A DNA stretch of 64,000 nt from Bolinopsis microptera (lineage: Eukaryota > Ctenophora > Tentaculata > Lobata > Bolinopsidae), in contig NC_087083.1 of NCBI RefSeq assembly GCF_026151205.1, positions 11,158,944-11,222,943 of the forward strand, in the 5' to 3' direction. The notes beneath the pieces were generated by a model. It was given only the letters and a program-made list of their open reading frames with translations, was not told the origin of the DNA and made no database searches. Positions 1 through 10,297 of this stretch are shown here, piece after piece (position 1 is the first letter of the stretch; the number at the start of each line of letters is the position of its first letter). The translations under genes and the position numbers were made by a program.

Positions 1-179
1 TAAAGACTGAAAACATATTTAAACCCACCCACCTCGTTTTCCAAAATCCCTCTTTTTTCTGCAAAAACGACCATTTGTAACCTTTCACATATTTTCTTTT
101 TACAACAGGGTGTGAATCCGAGCCAAATGATAAAATCCTGAAACAATTCCAAAGCTATTTTGAACATTTCATGGGAAAA

Positions 180-801
180 TTTTGAAAATTAAAAAAGCCT
201 TAGGCTTTTTTGGTGAAGTCAATTTCGCGAAAATCGCGAGCTGAGATATGGGCAGTTTTTATTTTATTTTTAGTGGTCTTTTGGCCTTAGAATGTATAAT
301 AGTTTAAGCTCATTTTTCATATAAAGTTGGTTTCTTTCAAAAATATTGATATTCGATTAATTTATGGGCCAAAATCTATCAAATTTGGTGCATATGCCCA
401 TACGTTACATGGGCATATGGCTTTTGGCTCATAATAATTTTTGTCCAATCTGGATGAAAATGTATATACGAGTTCAGGGGACCACTGAAATTTTGAAAAT
501 TAAAAAAGCCTTAGGCTTTTTTGGTGAAGTCAATTTCGCGAAAATCGCGAGCTGAGATATGGGCAGTTTTTATTTTATTTTTAGTGGTCTTTTGGCCTTA
601 GAATGTATAATAGTTTAAGCTCAATTTTCATATAAAGTTGGTTTCTTTCAAAAATATTGATATTCGATTAATTTATGGGCCAAAATCTATCAAATTTGGT
701 GCATATGCCCATACGTTACATGGGCATATGGCTTTTGGCTCATAATAATTTTTGTCCAATCTGGATGAAAATGTATATACGAGTTCAGGGGACCACTGAA
801 A
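180..801. repeat. 311-bp unit in two tandem copies
   Basis: Copy 1 is 180-490 and copy 2 is 491-801. I see only one difference between them (near 310/621), so the duplication is recent or is being homogenised. Each copy contains a 9-bp stem with a 3-nt loop (AAAAAAGCC / GGCTTTTTT, 191-211) and a 10-bp stem with a 9-nt loop (CATATGCCCA / TGGGCATATG, 391-419). It also has two TCGCGA boxes three bases apart. The 63-codon frame at 364-555 crosses the copy junction and is not credible as a gene. Confidence 0.9.
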
Positions 802-1880
802 TGCGGGTTTTGGGCATGTAAACTGTAAAGGTGATTTGGTCTAATTGGGCCTAATCAGGCCCAAATATGGGCGAGGTTGTGCAGCGGGCACCGGTGGGTG
901 GATGGGGTCCGGGACCCTTTAAAAGTTTGGTCACGCGGGTCCTAGTTTGTTAGTCAACTGCATGCTATGTGCATGTCAGAATCAAGTTTCACACAAATTT
1001 CAGGATGGACCCCTCCTTTAATTATTAATAAACGAAGAAAAGGAGAGCTGACAATAACGGTCCGCAGTTGGATGTATTGACTTATTAACCGTTATGCAAT
1101 GGAACTAACGGAACAACATTTTTTAAGTATATAGTGCTATTTAGCGCTAAACATTTTAGTAAAATGTTATATTTATTGATTGGTGATAAATAATAAAATT
1201 TTCTTTTATCGAATGTTCTCAATTTTATCATAATTCTTAAGAATTCAGTTTGCTCTCTATAATATTAATAGTATAATGCTTTGACTTGAATAAAAAATTT
1301 GTCATTTCTGACTGGACTGGTTTATCAATCAGCTGACTATTCCGGTCCACAACTGCAAAAATGTAACAATTTCAAAAATCAAGCTCAAAAACCGATAAAA
1401 TAATTAGTCCGTTTACTAATTTATAGTAACTTGATCCCACATTAAGTTTCACTTGATAAGTTTACATAATATATATATACTGATCCCGCTTTACTTTTTA
1501 ACTGAATACTGAAACCTTTTATTATAAACATATTATATGAACTGGCTAATACATCCAACGAGTAATGACCTTATTAATAAATTAAATCTTTGATTGTTCG
1601 TTTGGGGACCGGTTTTTGATATACCGCGCGGCCAATGTTTACAAAATCTGATGATACCTAACAATATGATTTTATTAAATATAAATGAAAATTGAAAACT
1701 ATGGTGTAACCTTTATCATTTATTATTAAAAACCAAAAACTTTAAAATTAAAACTTGCATATTATGATTTATTAAAACACAGTAAAAATGAGTAAAAATG
1801 ATAATAAACACGGAGTAAGCGTAAAGGGTAATGTTCGAAATACCATGCTCCTTTTTTCTTGTGAAGTTGAGCATGAGTAG
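802..1880. other. AT-rich intergenic or intronic sequence, nothing recognised
   Basis: There is a short GC-richer stretch at about 870-950, then AT-rich sequence. I find no credible coding frame, transposon end or repeat. The short minus frame at 1716-1913 is mostly hydrophobic AT-driven sequence without splice support. Confidence 0.5.
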
Positions 1881-2036
1881 GGAGCATTGCAGCTCTCGAG
1901 CCTCGACAGACATAGTGAAACAAAGGAAAATTACTGGTGAAAACTGAATGAAATAATCAATTAGAATTATTTAATTCAGTTTTCACCGGTAATTTGAGAA
2001 TTTGCCTTGTTTTACTGTCAAGAGCCGCGATGCTCC
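1881..2036. repeat. Imperfect foldback (inverted repeat) element
   Basis: The arms run from GGAGCATTGC (1881) and back to a matching GATGCTCC (ending 2036). The inner arm (ACTGGTGAAAACTGAAT against ATTCAGTTTTCACCGGT) is almost perfect, and the outer parts pair with small gaps. The centre is an AT-rich loop of roughly 25 nt. It looks like a foldback or MITE-type sequence. No target-site duplication was identified. Confidence 0.65.
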
Positions 2037-2109
2037 ATACTGAACACTTCAATCATTAGCCTTAGTCCTTACACGGTAAAAGCTGGCCTCTACAGCTGCA
2101 GATCACTTT

Positions 2110-2273
2110 CACAGGAGGAGCAAAGTGCAAAGAAACTGTCACAAACTGTCACAAACTGCTACTAACTGCTACTAATTGCTGCAATCGCGCGCGAATGCGT
2201 GGGCGCGATTGCAGCAGTTAGTAGCAGTTTGTGGCAGTTTGTGGCAGTTTCTTTGCACTTTGCTCCTCCTGTG
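2110..2273. repeat. Long near-perfect hairpin (arms of 81 and 71 nt)
   Basis: The left arm is 2110-2190, the loop 2191-2202 and the right arm 2203-2273. The arms pair almost throughout. The left arm carries one extra 10-nt unit, and the arms themselves contain direct repeats of ACTGTCACAA and ACTGCTACTA type. It could be a MITE, or if transcribed a long double-stranded RNA or small-RNA precursor. No target-site duplication is obvious. Confidence 0.85.
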
Positions 2274-3761
2274 CTGTAAGTACACACTAGGAAGGTACGA
2301 TAACTTATATCTACAAGTACAATAACTTATATCTATCAAGATATCAGTAATAGGCAATAGCCATTATAACTGTCAGTGCAGCTTATAACCCTCGTGCCTG
2401 CTACCCAGGGGTAATTGGGTCTGAACTTGTGTGCAGTACCCGTGATCTTGCTATGCCGACATGACCCAATTATCCCGGTAATTACCCAATTATCCCGGTA
2501 ATCACTTAAGTAGACACGCCCAACTGACTGAGTAGCCCTGCGGAGTAGCAGTAGCCTAACTGGGCTTGCTATTCAGGCTCTGTAATGTCTTAACGTTTTA
2601 CGTGGAACATTCTATAGAAGTATGGAGCTGACATTGGCAATGGAACGAAGGCTGAGTAGGATATATTGTAATACAGTTGTAGTAGTAGCTAATATGTACC
2701 AGTGCTTATTTCTAAATCCGAATCAACTTCTCCCTCGGAAATATTCAATTTTTTTTATACGTTTGGGGTTAAAAGTTTTACTTTTACTAATTTTCCATGT
2801 GGAAATGCGCTTTTGTATTACAAGCTTACAATTGGGTCGTCACAGTTTGAACATTTTAACCAAATAAAAGTTACATCATTCGAGCTAATATAACTTAATG
2901 CTAAGCAAGACAAATAACTAACTACACAAATAACAAGTAGTAGTACTACTACTAGAAAATAATAAATAATTGCGGTGAAATTTAGAGAGATCATCTTTAA
3001 GAAGAAGAGTGGATATTTTAGATATTTGTAATATATGTTCCTAACCACTAACTCACTAAGGATCAATTGGACATGAACAATCAGACAGTTAGACTTGGAC
3101 AACTGCAAGCCAATGAAGCCAGTAATAATTACCGACTGTATTACTGGCAGTAATGATCATAAGTAACGAAACAAAAGAAACTATTCGTTAAGCTGACCGC
3201 GTAGTTATAACGACACCACGTACATGACGGCTATTAAACCCTGTATATTCCAAGAATGATATTGGATGATAATATTAATACTTAATAGCAGGCTCTGACC
3301 GTCTCCGGTCAGTTAACTGTTAATTGTTAATAACAGCCTGACCTCCTCAAGTAACCAATCCTGTAGCCTTGTTTTGGAAGTTTTGATAAGTTTCGTGACT
3401 CGTTCAACGGTCTAGAAACAAAAATCACATCTGTCCAGTTAAAACATGCTAGTTTTTAATTTTCAAATTTATATCGAGATTAACTAAATAAGAATACCAA
3501 ATTTGATCTCAAAAATGCGTTTACTTCTTTTCATTTCCAAATTTATTGTTTTTTCTCAAATCTTGGATACACGTGCCACAGTCCACACATGATAGTTACA
3601 ACTACAAGTAACTGCATTTGCTTTAATAATCCATATTCTTCCACAGTATTTTTAAAGGTAAGGTTCATAAATACAGCATTCCGCTTATGGCGTGTCTTAA
3701 ATACTGGAAAATGATTGAACCTTGACTCGATCCTGAAATGATAATATAGCCCGCTGGTGGA
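2274..3761. other. Non-coding AT-rich sequence
   Basis: It contains a doubled CAATTATCCCGGTAAT motif (about 2466-2502). I see no open frame with splice sites. The minus frame at 2818-3108 is hydrophobic and AT-driven, and I do not accept it. Confidence 0.45.
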
Positions 3762-4655
3762 TATATCCTGATATTTAGAATAAAAGTGCCGCGTTGTGAG
3801 ACTCCAACTATATGTCCTGATATTTAGAATAAAAGTGCCGCGTTGTGAGACTCCAACTATCTGTCCTGATATTTAGAATAAAAGTGCCGCGTTGTGAGAC
3901 TCCAACTATATATCCTGATATTCAGAATAAAAGTGCCGCGTCGTGAGACTCCAACTATTTGTCCTGATATTTAGAATAAAAGTGCCGCGTTGTGAGACTC
4001 CAACTATATGTCCTGATATTTAGAATAAAAGTGCCGCGTTGTGAGACTCCAACTATATATCCTGATATTCAGAATAAAAGTGCCGCGTCGTGAGACTCCA
4101 ACTATTTGTCCTGATATTTAGAATAAAAGTGCCGCTTTGTGAGACTCCAACTATATGTCCTGATATTTAGAATAAACGTGCCGCGTTGTGAGACTCCAAC
4201 TATATGTCCTGATATTCAGAATAAAAGTGCCGCGTCGTGAGACTCCAACTATTTGTCCTGATATTTAGAATAAAAGTGCCGCGTTGTGAGACTCCAACTA
4301 TATGTCCTGATATTTAGAATAAAAGTGCCGCGTTGTGAGACTCCAACTATATATCCTGATATTCAGAATAAAAGTGCCGCGTCGTGAGACTCCAACTATT
4401 TGTCCTGATATTTAGAATAAAAGTGCCGCTTTGTGAGACTCCAACTATATGTCCTGATATTTAGAATAAACGTGCCGCGTTGTGAGACTCCAACTATATG
4501 TCCTGATATTTAAAATAAAAGTACCGCGTTGTGAGACTCCAACTATATGTCCTGATATTTAAAATAAAAGTGCCGCGTTGTGAGACTCCAACTATATGTC
4601 CTGATATTTAAAATAAAAGTGCCGCGTTGTGAGACTCCAACTATATGTCCTGATA
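3762..4655. repeat. 49-bp satellite with 294-bp higher-order repeat
   Basis: The unit is TCCTGATATTTAGAATAAAA followed by GTGCCGCGTTGTGAGACTCC and a short AACTATATG-type link. There are about 18 copies. Variant monomers (TTCAGAA plus CGTCGTGAG, GCCGCTTTG, AAACGTGCC) recur in the same order in 3958-4206 and 4252-4500. The offset is 294 bp, so six monomers form a higher-order unit that was duplicated as a block. Confidence 0.95.
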
Positions 4656-4693
4656 CAAGCTCAACTCTCTGATAATATAAATAATACTCTCAC

Positions 4694-4747
4694 CTTGCAG
4701 TAGAAGACACTCGTTCCAAATATACTCGGAGTTATGTTCGGTAAGAG
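4694..4747 (-). CDS. Putative internal exon, phase 1-1, 54 nt
   Basis: Minus strand. The acceptor is AGGACTCTAG just above 4747 and the donor is CAAG|GTGAGAG below 4694. With the first two bases completing a split codon, the exon reads LTEHNSEYIWNECLLLQ and ends in phase 1. A second frame is also open, but only this one continues the phase-1 series of the upstream segments at 19720, 15274 and 5116. It is the most downstream exon I can place in the putative minus-strand gene; the terminal exon and stop codon are not identified and may lie beyond the window's left edge. Function unknown. Confidence 0.42.
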
Positions 4748-5115
4748 CTAGAGTCCTGACCAAAGTGTTGGGTGTCTCATTATTAGCTGCTTGTGCTCTG
4801 AGATATTACTTTATGTCACGTGACCTCATTAAACCCGTATATGAAATAATCACCAAGCAGGATTTACTCGAGCAGAGCTTCCATCTATTTATGATATAAA
4901 GGTTATAGTTCACTTTTTGTTTCTCATTCGATACATAATTAGTATGAAGGCATGTTAACATTATTTAAATGTTGATATATTATCTTGATATAACTTTCGT
5001 CTGAATAGGTTTTTAACATTGTACAATCCATTGCAATGCATAATCAAGACATAAAATCTTTACTATTAACTCATCCAAGTTTTAACAAAAAGTAAAGTAC
5101 TGTAATTTTCTTTAC

Positions 5116-5205
5116 CTTGACTTCTGAGAGGTAGATTGTCGTCTTTTTTTGTCATTGGGAGGATTCCGTCGAGGAATTCGAACTCGTATGATAGGCATTG
5201 TACAA
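5116..5205 (-). CDS. Putative internal exon, phase 1-1, 90 nt
   Basis: Minus strand. The acceptor is TGATTATTAAAG and the donor CAAG|GTAAAG. In phase 1 it reads VQCLSYEFEFLDGILPMTKK and then about nine further residues (DDNLPLRSQ), ending in phase 1 to join the 54-nt exon at 4694. One alternative frame (Arg/Lys/Pro-rich) is also open, so the assignment depends on phase agreement with neighbours. A GTTCGAATT core inside the exon resembles part of a tRNA T-loop or B-box. A tRNA-derived repeat is therefore an alternative explanation. Confidence 0.45.
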
Positions 5206-7147
5206 CTTTAATAATCAAAACAATGTATCAAATAAGAAGAAAGGAGATGGGTAATAGCTTAATATTCTGATGAATTACTAAACCCATCAAGTTATGCTAG
5301 GTAGTGCGCCACCCCCTAGTTCTGCTGTTATCAAGTTATGAGAGCTCCATAACTCTCAGGTGAGTTTAACTTGAAGCACCAAATAAAGAGGAAGCCACTA
5401 TGTAATGACACTGTGTAATGGCACTGTGTAATGAAACTGTGTGAGACGTGACAGTTGAATGACATTATGTGAAAACATACTAATGAACAGTGAGAACCTC
5501 ATTTATAAACTTTATTGTACCGTTAGATGTCCATCTAGCTGCTTATATTTAAATTATTAAAAAAATTAACATACAAAAATTCACGATTTCAATTCTAAAC
5601 GATCCAACGTTGACTAATACTACCACTAGATAGCAATTAAAAGATTAGCTAGACAATGTGTAGCTCTGTTGCTTATGGAAACAAGAAAATCTCCTTCTAG
5701 TTGCTTATATTTAAAGGATTGGCAACGTTAACATATTATACAAATTCACACATTTTAATATTACAAACCACCGCTAGGTGCAGGTAGACAATGTTAGCTA
5801 GGTTAGCTGCTAGCGGTGGTTGTAAGCTCCTTTCTACCGTTCTACTAACGGTCAGGAAACCTCATGGAAACGTGATAACTATTACTAACAATAAAGCTAC
5901 AATTATGCGTGTGACTGTTATTGGTGTGCACTCCCTCAGTTTATTGGGAGTTAGCTGCGTTTATAGATATGAATAGAGCCCTGAACGGCTAACATCAGCT
6001 GTTAAGTCAAAGAGTATTGTAATTTAGATTATTGTGCGGTACATACGAGAGGACGAGGGACATACCTTGTGTTAGAGGCATTAGAGGCAGCAAGACGTGC
6101 TTTATTGTAATGATAAAGTCAGAGAGGCGTGGCTAAGCAACTTGTTATCATTAAACTGTTGTTCAATAGTGTCAAGTAGCTGATTCCACAGAATAGTGCG
6201 ATAGTGGGATAGTGGGAGAATATTGAGATAGTGGGGTTACACCACTCCTTTATATACAGTATTACTGCTAGTGACCACCAGTTTAAATTGCTGAATATAC
6301 AGCATTATATTATGAAGGTCAGTGAAAAGCTAAAAAGGTTATTGATTTTATCCCATTAGCCACTACTTAACTACCTATTATCTACTTAAGTTAAGTAAGT
6401 TAAGCTACTTAGCTGCAATTACAGACAATACCAGACAGTAGCACAGTAACCCACGTGTGGGAGAGGCCAGACGTGCAAAGTACAGACCTGCACTAGGGCA
6501 TCCCACTAGGAGTATCCCACCACGGCTCTAACATATAAAACTATAAACTGTGCAAGGGCACTAGACGTCTCATGGTTCGTGCGTAGGTACTTTACGCACT
6601 TTTAAAATACAACGTACTTCACGCACAAATTACATTATCTATCTTTCCTAAGCTATGGAATAGCTTAGGAAAAATGGGAAAGAGTAGGCCTTTCATCTCT
6701 GCAAATATATGCCTGGTGACCTATATTTTTAAGGAGTTGTGCGAGATGAAGATACAGAATGAAGAGTACTACCAGGTCTCGCAGCGGAACAAATTTGATC
6801 CACGATATATCAGGACAGGCCCTACGACTCCCTAGAAAACCTCAAAGAAAATAACCAGAGTTAATTAGGCTCTGATAAAGCCGAATGTTCAATAATACAG
6901 TAAATACAATGTTACTGTCATCTACCTGGCTGGCACAACAACTCCCTACAAAGCTACAAAACCACAGAGACCCAATTAAATAACCTCAGTGATCTTGATA
7001 ATAATATAATGATCCCTGCAACAAAAGCTTCGATACAGACAGAACTATAATAACCAGACATGTTGCAATGGATAAACTAGTATTATACTAGTATAGGACA
7101 CTCCTGTTAATAATAACATAAACCCGCCACGCAAAGGGTTTATATAA
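5206..7147. other. Probable intron or intergenic sequence with small repeats
   Basis: A diverged duplicate (TCTAG-TGCTTATATTTAAA) occurs at about 5532 and 5697. An inverted repeat pairs AACCACCGCTA with TAGCGGTGGTT (about 5766-5821). A 12-bp perfect stem (TTTCCTAAGCTA / TAGCTTAGGAAA) lies at 6644-6672. No supported gene was found. Confidence 0.45.
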
Positions 7148-7254
7148 CAGATCATCCCGCGCTAGCGGGATGATCTGATAAACACATACGAGTGCGCGCA
7201 GCGCACGAGTTTTGTGTTAATATGTAATCCCGAAGCGCCAGCTGAGGGATTACA
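7148..7254. other. Three consecutive hairpins
   Basis: Hairpin 1 at 7148-7177 has a perfect 13-bp stem (CAGATCATCCCGC) and loop GCTA. Hairpin 2 at 7181-7218 is imperfect, with core GTGCGC-GCA-GCGCAC. Hairpin 3 at 7223-7254 pairs TGTAATCCC with GGGATTACA over a 14-nt loop. They are GC-rich islands in an AT-rich setting. They could be transposon ends or a structured RNA. The GCGGGATGAT motif of hairpin 1 returns at 7807. Confidence 0.75.
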
Positions 7255-7588
7255 TTTATTTAGCCCTGGGCGTGAAGTGTTTATGGATTATAATTATCTC
7301 CGGCGATTTCGACAAGGGATTTATACTTTAGAAGAGATTGGAAAGCAGTTCATCAATCTGAATGTCAAACCGATCTGTCATAGTGGAGCAATAGCTTGAA
7401 CGTTAGCAGGAACAAGAGCTGGAAGGAGAGCAAGCAAAACAATACTATTTTTAGGGCACGGACAAAGGTAGCTGGCTAGTCGCCAACTTCTCACGCCACG
7501 CGTTGGAGAAATTCCAAGAATTAGCTGCTTTGGCAACGTTCCCAGGAATTTGCGTGTAAAAGAAGTGGACGGTTACGATGTTTCATAT

Positions 7589-7672
7589 CACGTGGTGCGC
7601 TTTCGTGTCACGTGGTATAGACTCGGCGTATGCTATTGGTGGCACGTGGTACGCACGTGACGCGCCCACGTG
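7589..7672. promoter_or_regulatory. Cluster of five CACGTG E-boxes
   Basis: CACGTG occurs at 7589, 7609, 7643, 7654 and 7667, all within 84 bp. CACGTG is the classic site for bHLH-zip factors (MYC/MAX, USF, MITF/TFE families). The density suggests a regulatory element or promoter. No transcription start or adjacent coding exon can be proven from sequence. Confidence 0.5.
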
Positions 7673-8570
7673 ATCGCGCGTCTAACTGTTCTACTATTAT
7701 CGAGTTCTAATCAGCAGTATCATTGATTATTGTAAGTCGGAGAATTGAATGATAAACATCAGTTACGACTAAAAAGCGGGCCGGGTTTATACAAATTTCC
7801 GGGGCGGGATGATATCACCTTGAGATGTTTATCTAACAGCGGGCCGGGCTGAGTGATAATATGATCCCGCGTCGAAATCCCGGAGATATTTATAATGGAA
7901 GTGATGTGGATGCAATAACGGTTATAGTACCAGTGTTATAGCCAAGCACTACTGCAAGCTGTGCATGCTGACCTGTAATTCTCTACTTTCATATAAAGAC
8001 ATGTTGGCATAATGGAGAGAATGGAGACTGGAGAGTATGAAGACTGGAAAGAATGGAAACTGGAGAGAATGGAGACTGAGAGAATGGAAACTGGAGAGAA
8101 TGGAGACTGGTTTAATGACTTGGTGACACTTATTCTTGTTTTTAATATCCCATCGTGGGGACGTTGTTTAATATATTTGGTGATTTCAGGAGGGTAAAGG
8201 TTGCGCAAAGATAAAATAAAGATTGCATAAACTCATAAAAGGTGAAAGGCTGCACAACTACGTATAAATAATCCCTTTGCTTTGTTGGAAAGCATAATTA
8301 TGGGGTACAACCAATAGTGACGGAACGTACCAATGTACCGATAATAAACCAGCGAGTAGTATTAAAGTATTAACCACAAAATAGCTTTATGTGCAAGTAG
8401 ACTGACGAAGTAGCCAGTTAATCTGGCAAGTAGCCAGTTAATCTGGATCTGATAGCCGGATGTTTGATCATTCATGAGATACAATATAACTGTCACCCTT
8501 CTGCCTGCTGTTATATAGGACACCTGTCATACAGCTCTGGTTGTATTGGTGGTCATTGGGAGGAGAAGTA
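7673..8570. other. Non-coding interval with short repeats
   Basis: AGCGGGCCGGG occurs at about 7775 and 7837 in AT-rich sequence, near GCGGGATGAT and GATCCCGCG motifs that echo the hairpins at 7.15 kb. A minisatellite of GAGAATGGAGACTGGA type (about 16-18 bp) spans 8011-8110. Nothing coding is supported. Confidence 0.45.
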
Positions 8571-9113
8571 TGGTTACTATAGTTACTAACGTTACTATGG
8601 TTACTAACGTTACTAACGTTACTATAGTTACTAACGTTACTAACGTTACTAACGTTACTATAGTTACTAACGTTACTAACGTTACTAACGTTACTATAGT
8701 TACTAACGTTACTATGGTTACTAACGTTACTATAGTTACTAACGTTACTATGGTTACTAACGTTACTATAGTTACTAACGTTACTATAGTTACTAACGTT
8801 ACTATAGTTACTAACGTTACTATAGTTACTAAAGTTACTTTAGTTACTTACGTTACTACAGTAACGTTACTATAGTTACTCACGTTACTATGGTTACTAA
8901 CGTTACTATAGTTACTAACGTTACTATAGTAACGTTACTATAGTTACTAACGTTACTATAGTTACTAACGTTACTATAGTTACTAACATTACTATAGTTA
9001 CTAACGTTACTATGGTTACTAACGTTACTATGGTTACTAACGTTACTATCGTTACTAATGTTACTATGGTTACTAACGTTACTATAGTTACTAACGTTAT
9101 TATGGTTACTATA
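8571..9113. repeat. 9-bp (18-bp) GTTACTAAC/GTTACTATA array
   Basis: Nine-base units GTTACTAAC, GTTACTATA and GTTACTATG alternate for about 540 bp, partly organised as an 18-bp dimer. Both strands stay open because the unit is a multiple of three and stop-free, giving V-T-N-V-T-I proteins that I reject as genes. Two breaks (CTATAGTAACGTTAC near 8850 and 8930) shift the register. Confidence 0.95.
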
Positions 9114-9589
9114 GCTCTATAGTAAGAGTGATAATCTCTGTATGTATACGTAATGATATTACCACTATCTGTTATATAGACCATAAATCATGGCATTATT
9201 ATCATTATTAAGCAACAGTTTAGCTCTGTAATAATCATTCGCGGGTACTAGTAGGTAGCTGTACTATAGCCATGCAATATAATCCACTATCCAGATACTG
9301 AGATATGAAGGTCGTAACTGACAAGACACTCGTGATTGAACTTTCTGTTCCGATTACTGAAACTTATCACAGAATCAAGTATTTAAACAGTGTATGTTAC
9401 GGTACACGGTATATGTTAACCTCTGTAATCACGTGAAGTTAGTGAGTTTATTCCTCTATTTGAAGAGAATTATTCGCTATCTGTTATATTCGTTATAATT
9501 ATTTTTTATAAAATTAGATCCTAACGTTTACTTTTATTCCAAACTAAAATAAAAGCAAGAATGGAATAACATGGATAGTAAAATTTATA
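9114..9589. other. AT-rich interval without recognised features
   Basis: I see no repeat, open frame or splice-bordered segment here. A TA dinucleotide at 9588-9589 is the left flank of the MITE that follows. Confidence 0.5.
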
Positions 9590-9988
9590 CCTTATCGGTC
9601 ATAATTATCACGGACAACTTTTTCACAGACCGAATGTTTCACAAACATAATTATTCACGCTCATGGCCGCCCAAAAATTCATAAAATTAAAAAACTGTGA
9701 AAGTTTTGGTGATTTTTAATAACTGTTTTACTCTTTTTCCGAACTCTAGAATGTGACTGAGGAGTGATTATATTTGTTCTAGTATACTAATAAGCTAATA
9801 TTATAGTAATCACCTACACGCATATCTACGCATATGACACACACACACAAAAATTATTGGAAATATTTACCGGACTTGATTATTCACGGACCTTAATGTC
9901 ACAGACACTATTATCACGGATATAATTATTCAAGCTAAGGTCTTAATCAGCGTGAACGTAATATCCGTGATAATTATGACCGATAAGG
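9590..9988. mobile_element. Tc1/mariner-type MITE (399 bp)
   Basis: It is bounded by perfect 25-bp terminal inverted repeats (9590-9614 and 9964-9988, starting CCTTATCGGTCATAATTA). TA lies on both sides (9588-9589 and 9989-9990), as expected for a TA target-site duplication. The interior has no coding capacity and carries repeated TCAC(A/G)GAC and ATAATTATTCA(A/C)GCT motifs. The superfamily call rests on the TA duplication and TIRs alone. Confidence 0.85.
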
Positions 9989-10156
9989 TAGTTAATTACA
10001 TGTATTATATGAAGGGAGCTGAACGATAACAAGGCACTGTGATACAATATCACGGCAGAGTCACTATTCTGATCAAGATAGATGGAATTCACTCTCAGCT
10101 AACTGACTAAATCACCCCAATTATTCCAAATATAGATATTAACCATAATAGCAAGC

Positions 10157-10157
<1 letters not shown>

Positions 10158-10190
<33 letters not shown>
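10158..10190. repeat. (GA)n microsatellite
   Basis: An uninterrupted AG dinucleotide run lies between the MITE and the 63-bp array. Confidence 0.95.
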
Positions 10191-10193
<3 letters not shown>

Positions 10194-10297
10194 CCAACCA
10201 TACCACCAACTAATTACAAAATCTTCCAAATCGTGCGGTTTCCAATCATACCGATTATTATTCGGTATTTTGTTGTAGCTCCGCGGTAGGCTATCGT

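Noticed and set aside
3762..4655. CRISPR-like regular repeats
   Set aside because: Monomers are contiguous with no unique spacers, and the context is eukaryotic; it is a satellite.
5116..5205. tRNA gene suggested by a GTTCGAATT core
   Set aside because: The B-box is imperfect and I cannot fold acceptor, D and anticodon arms around it; kept as a putative exon with this caveat.
6072..6105. Possible 34-nt minus exon with donor CACAAG|GTATGT
   Set aside because: The donor is good, but the acceptor is poor and neither open frame fits the phase-1 series of neighbouring exons.
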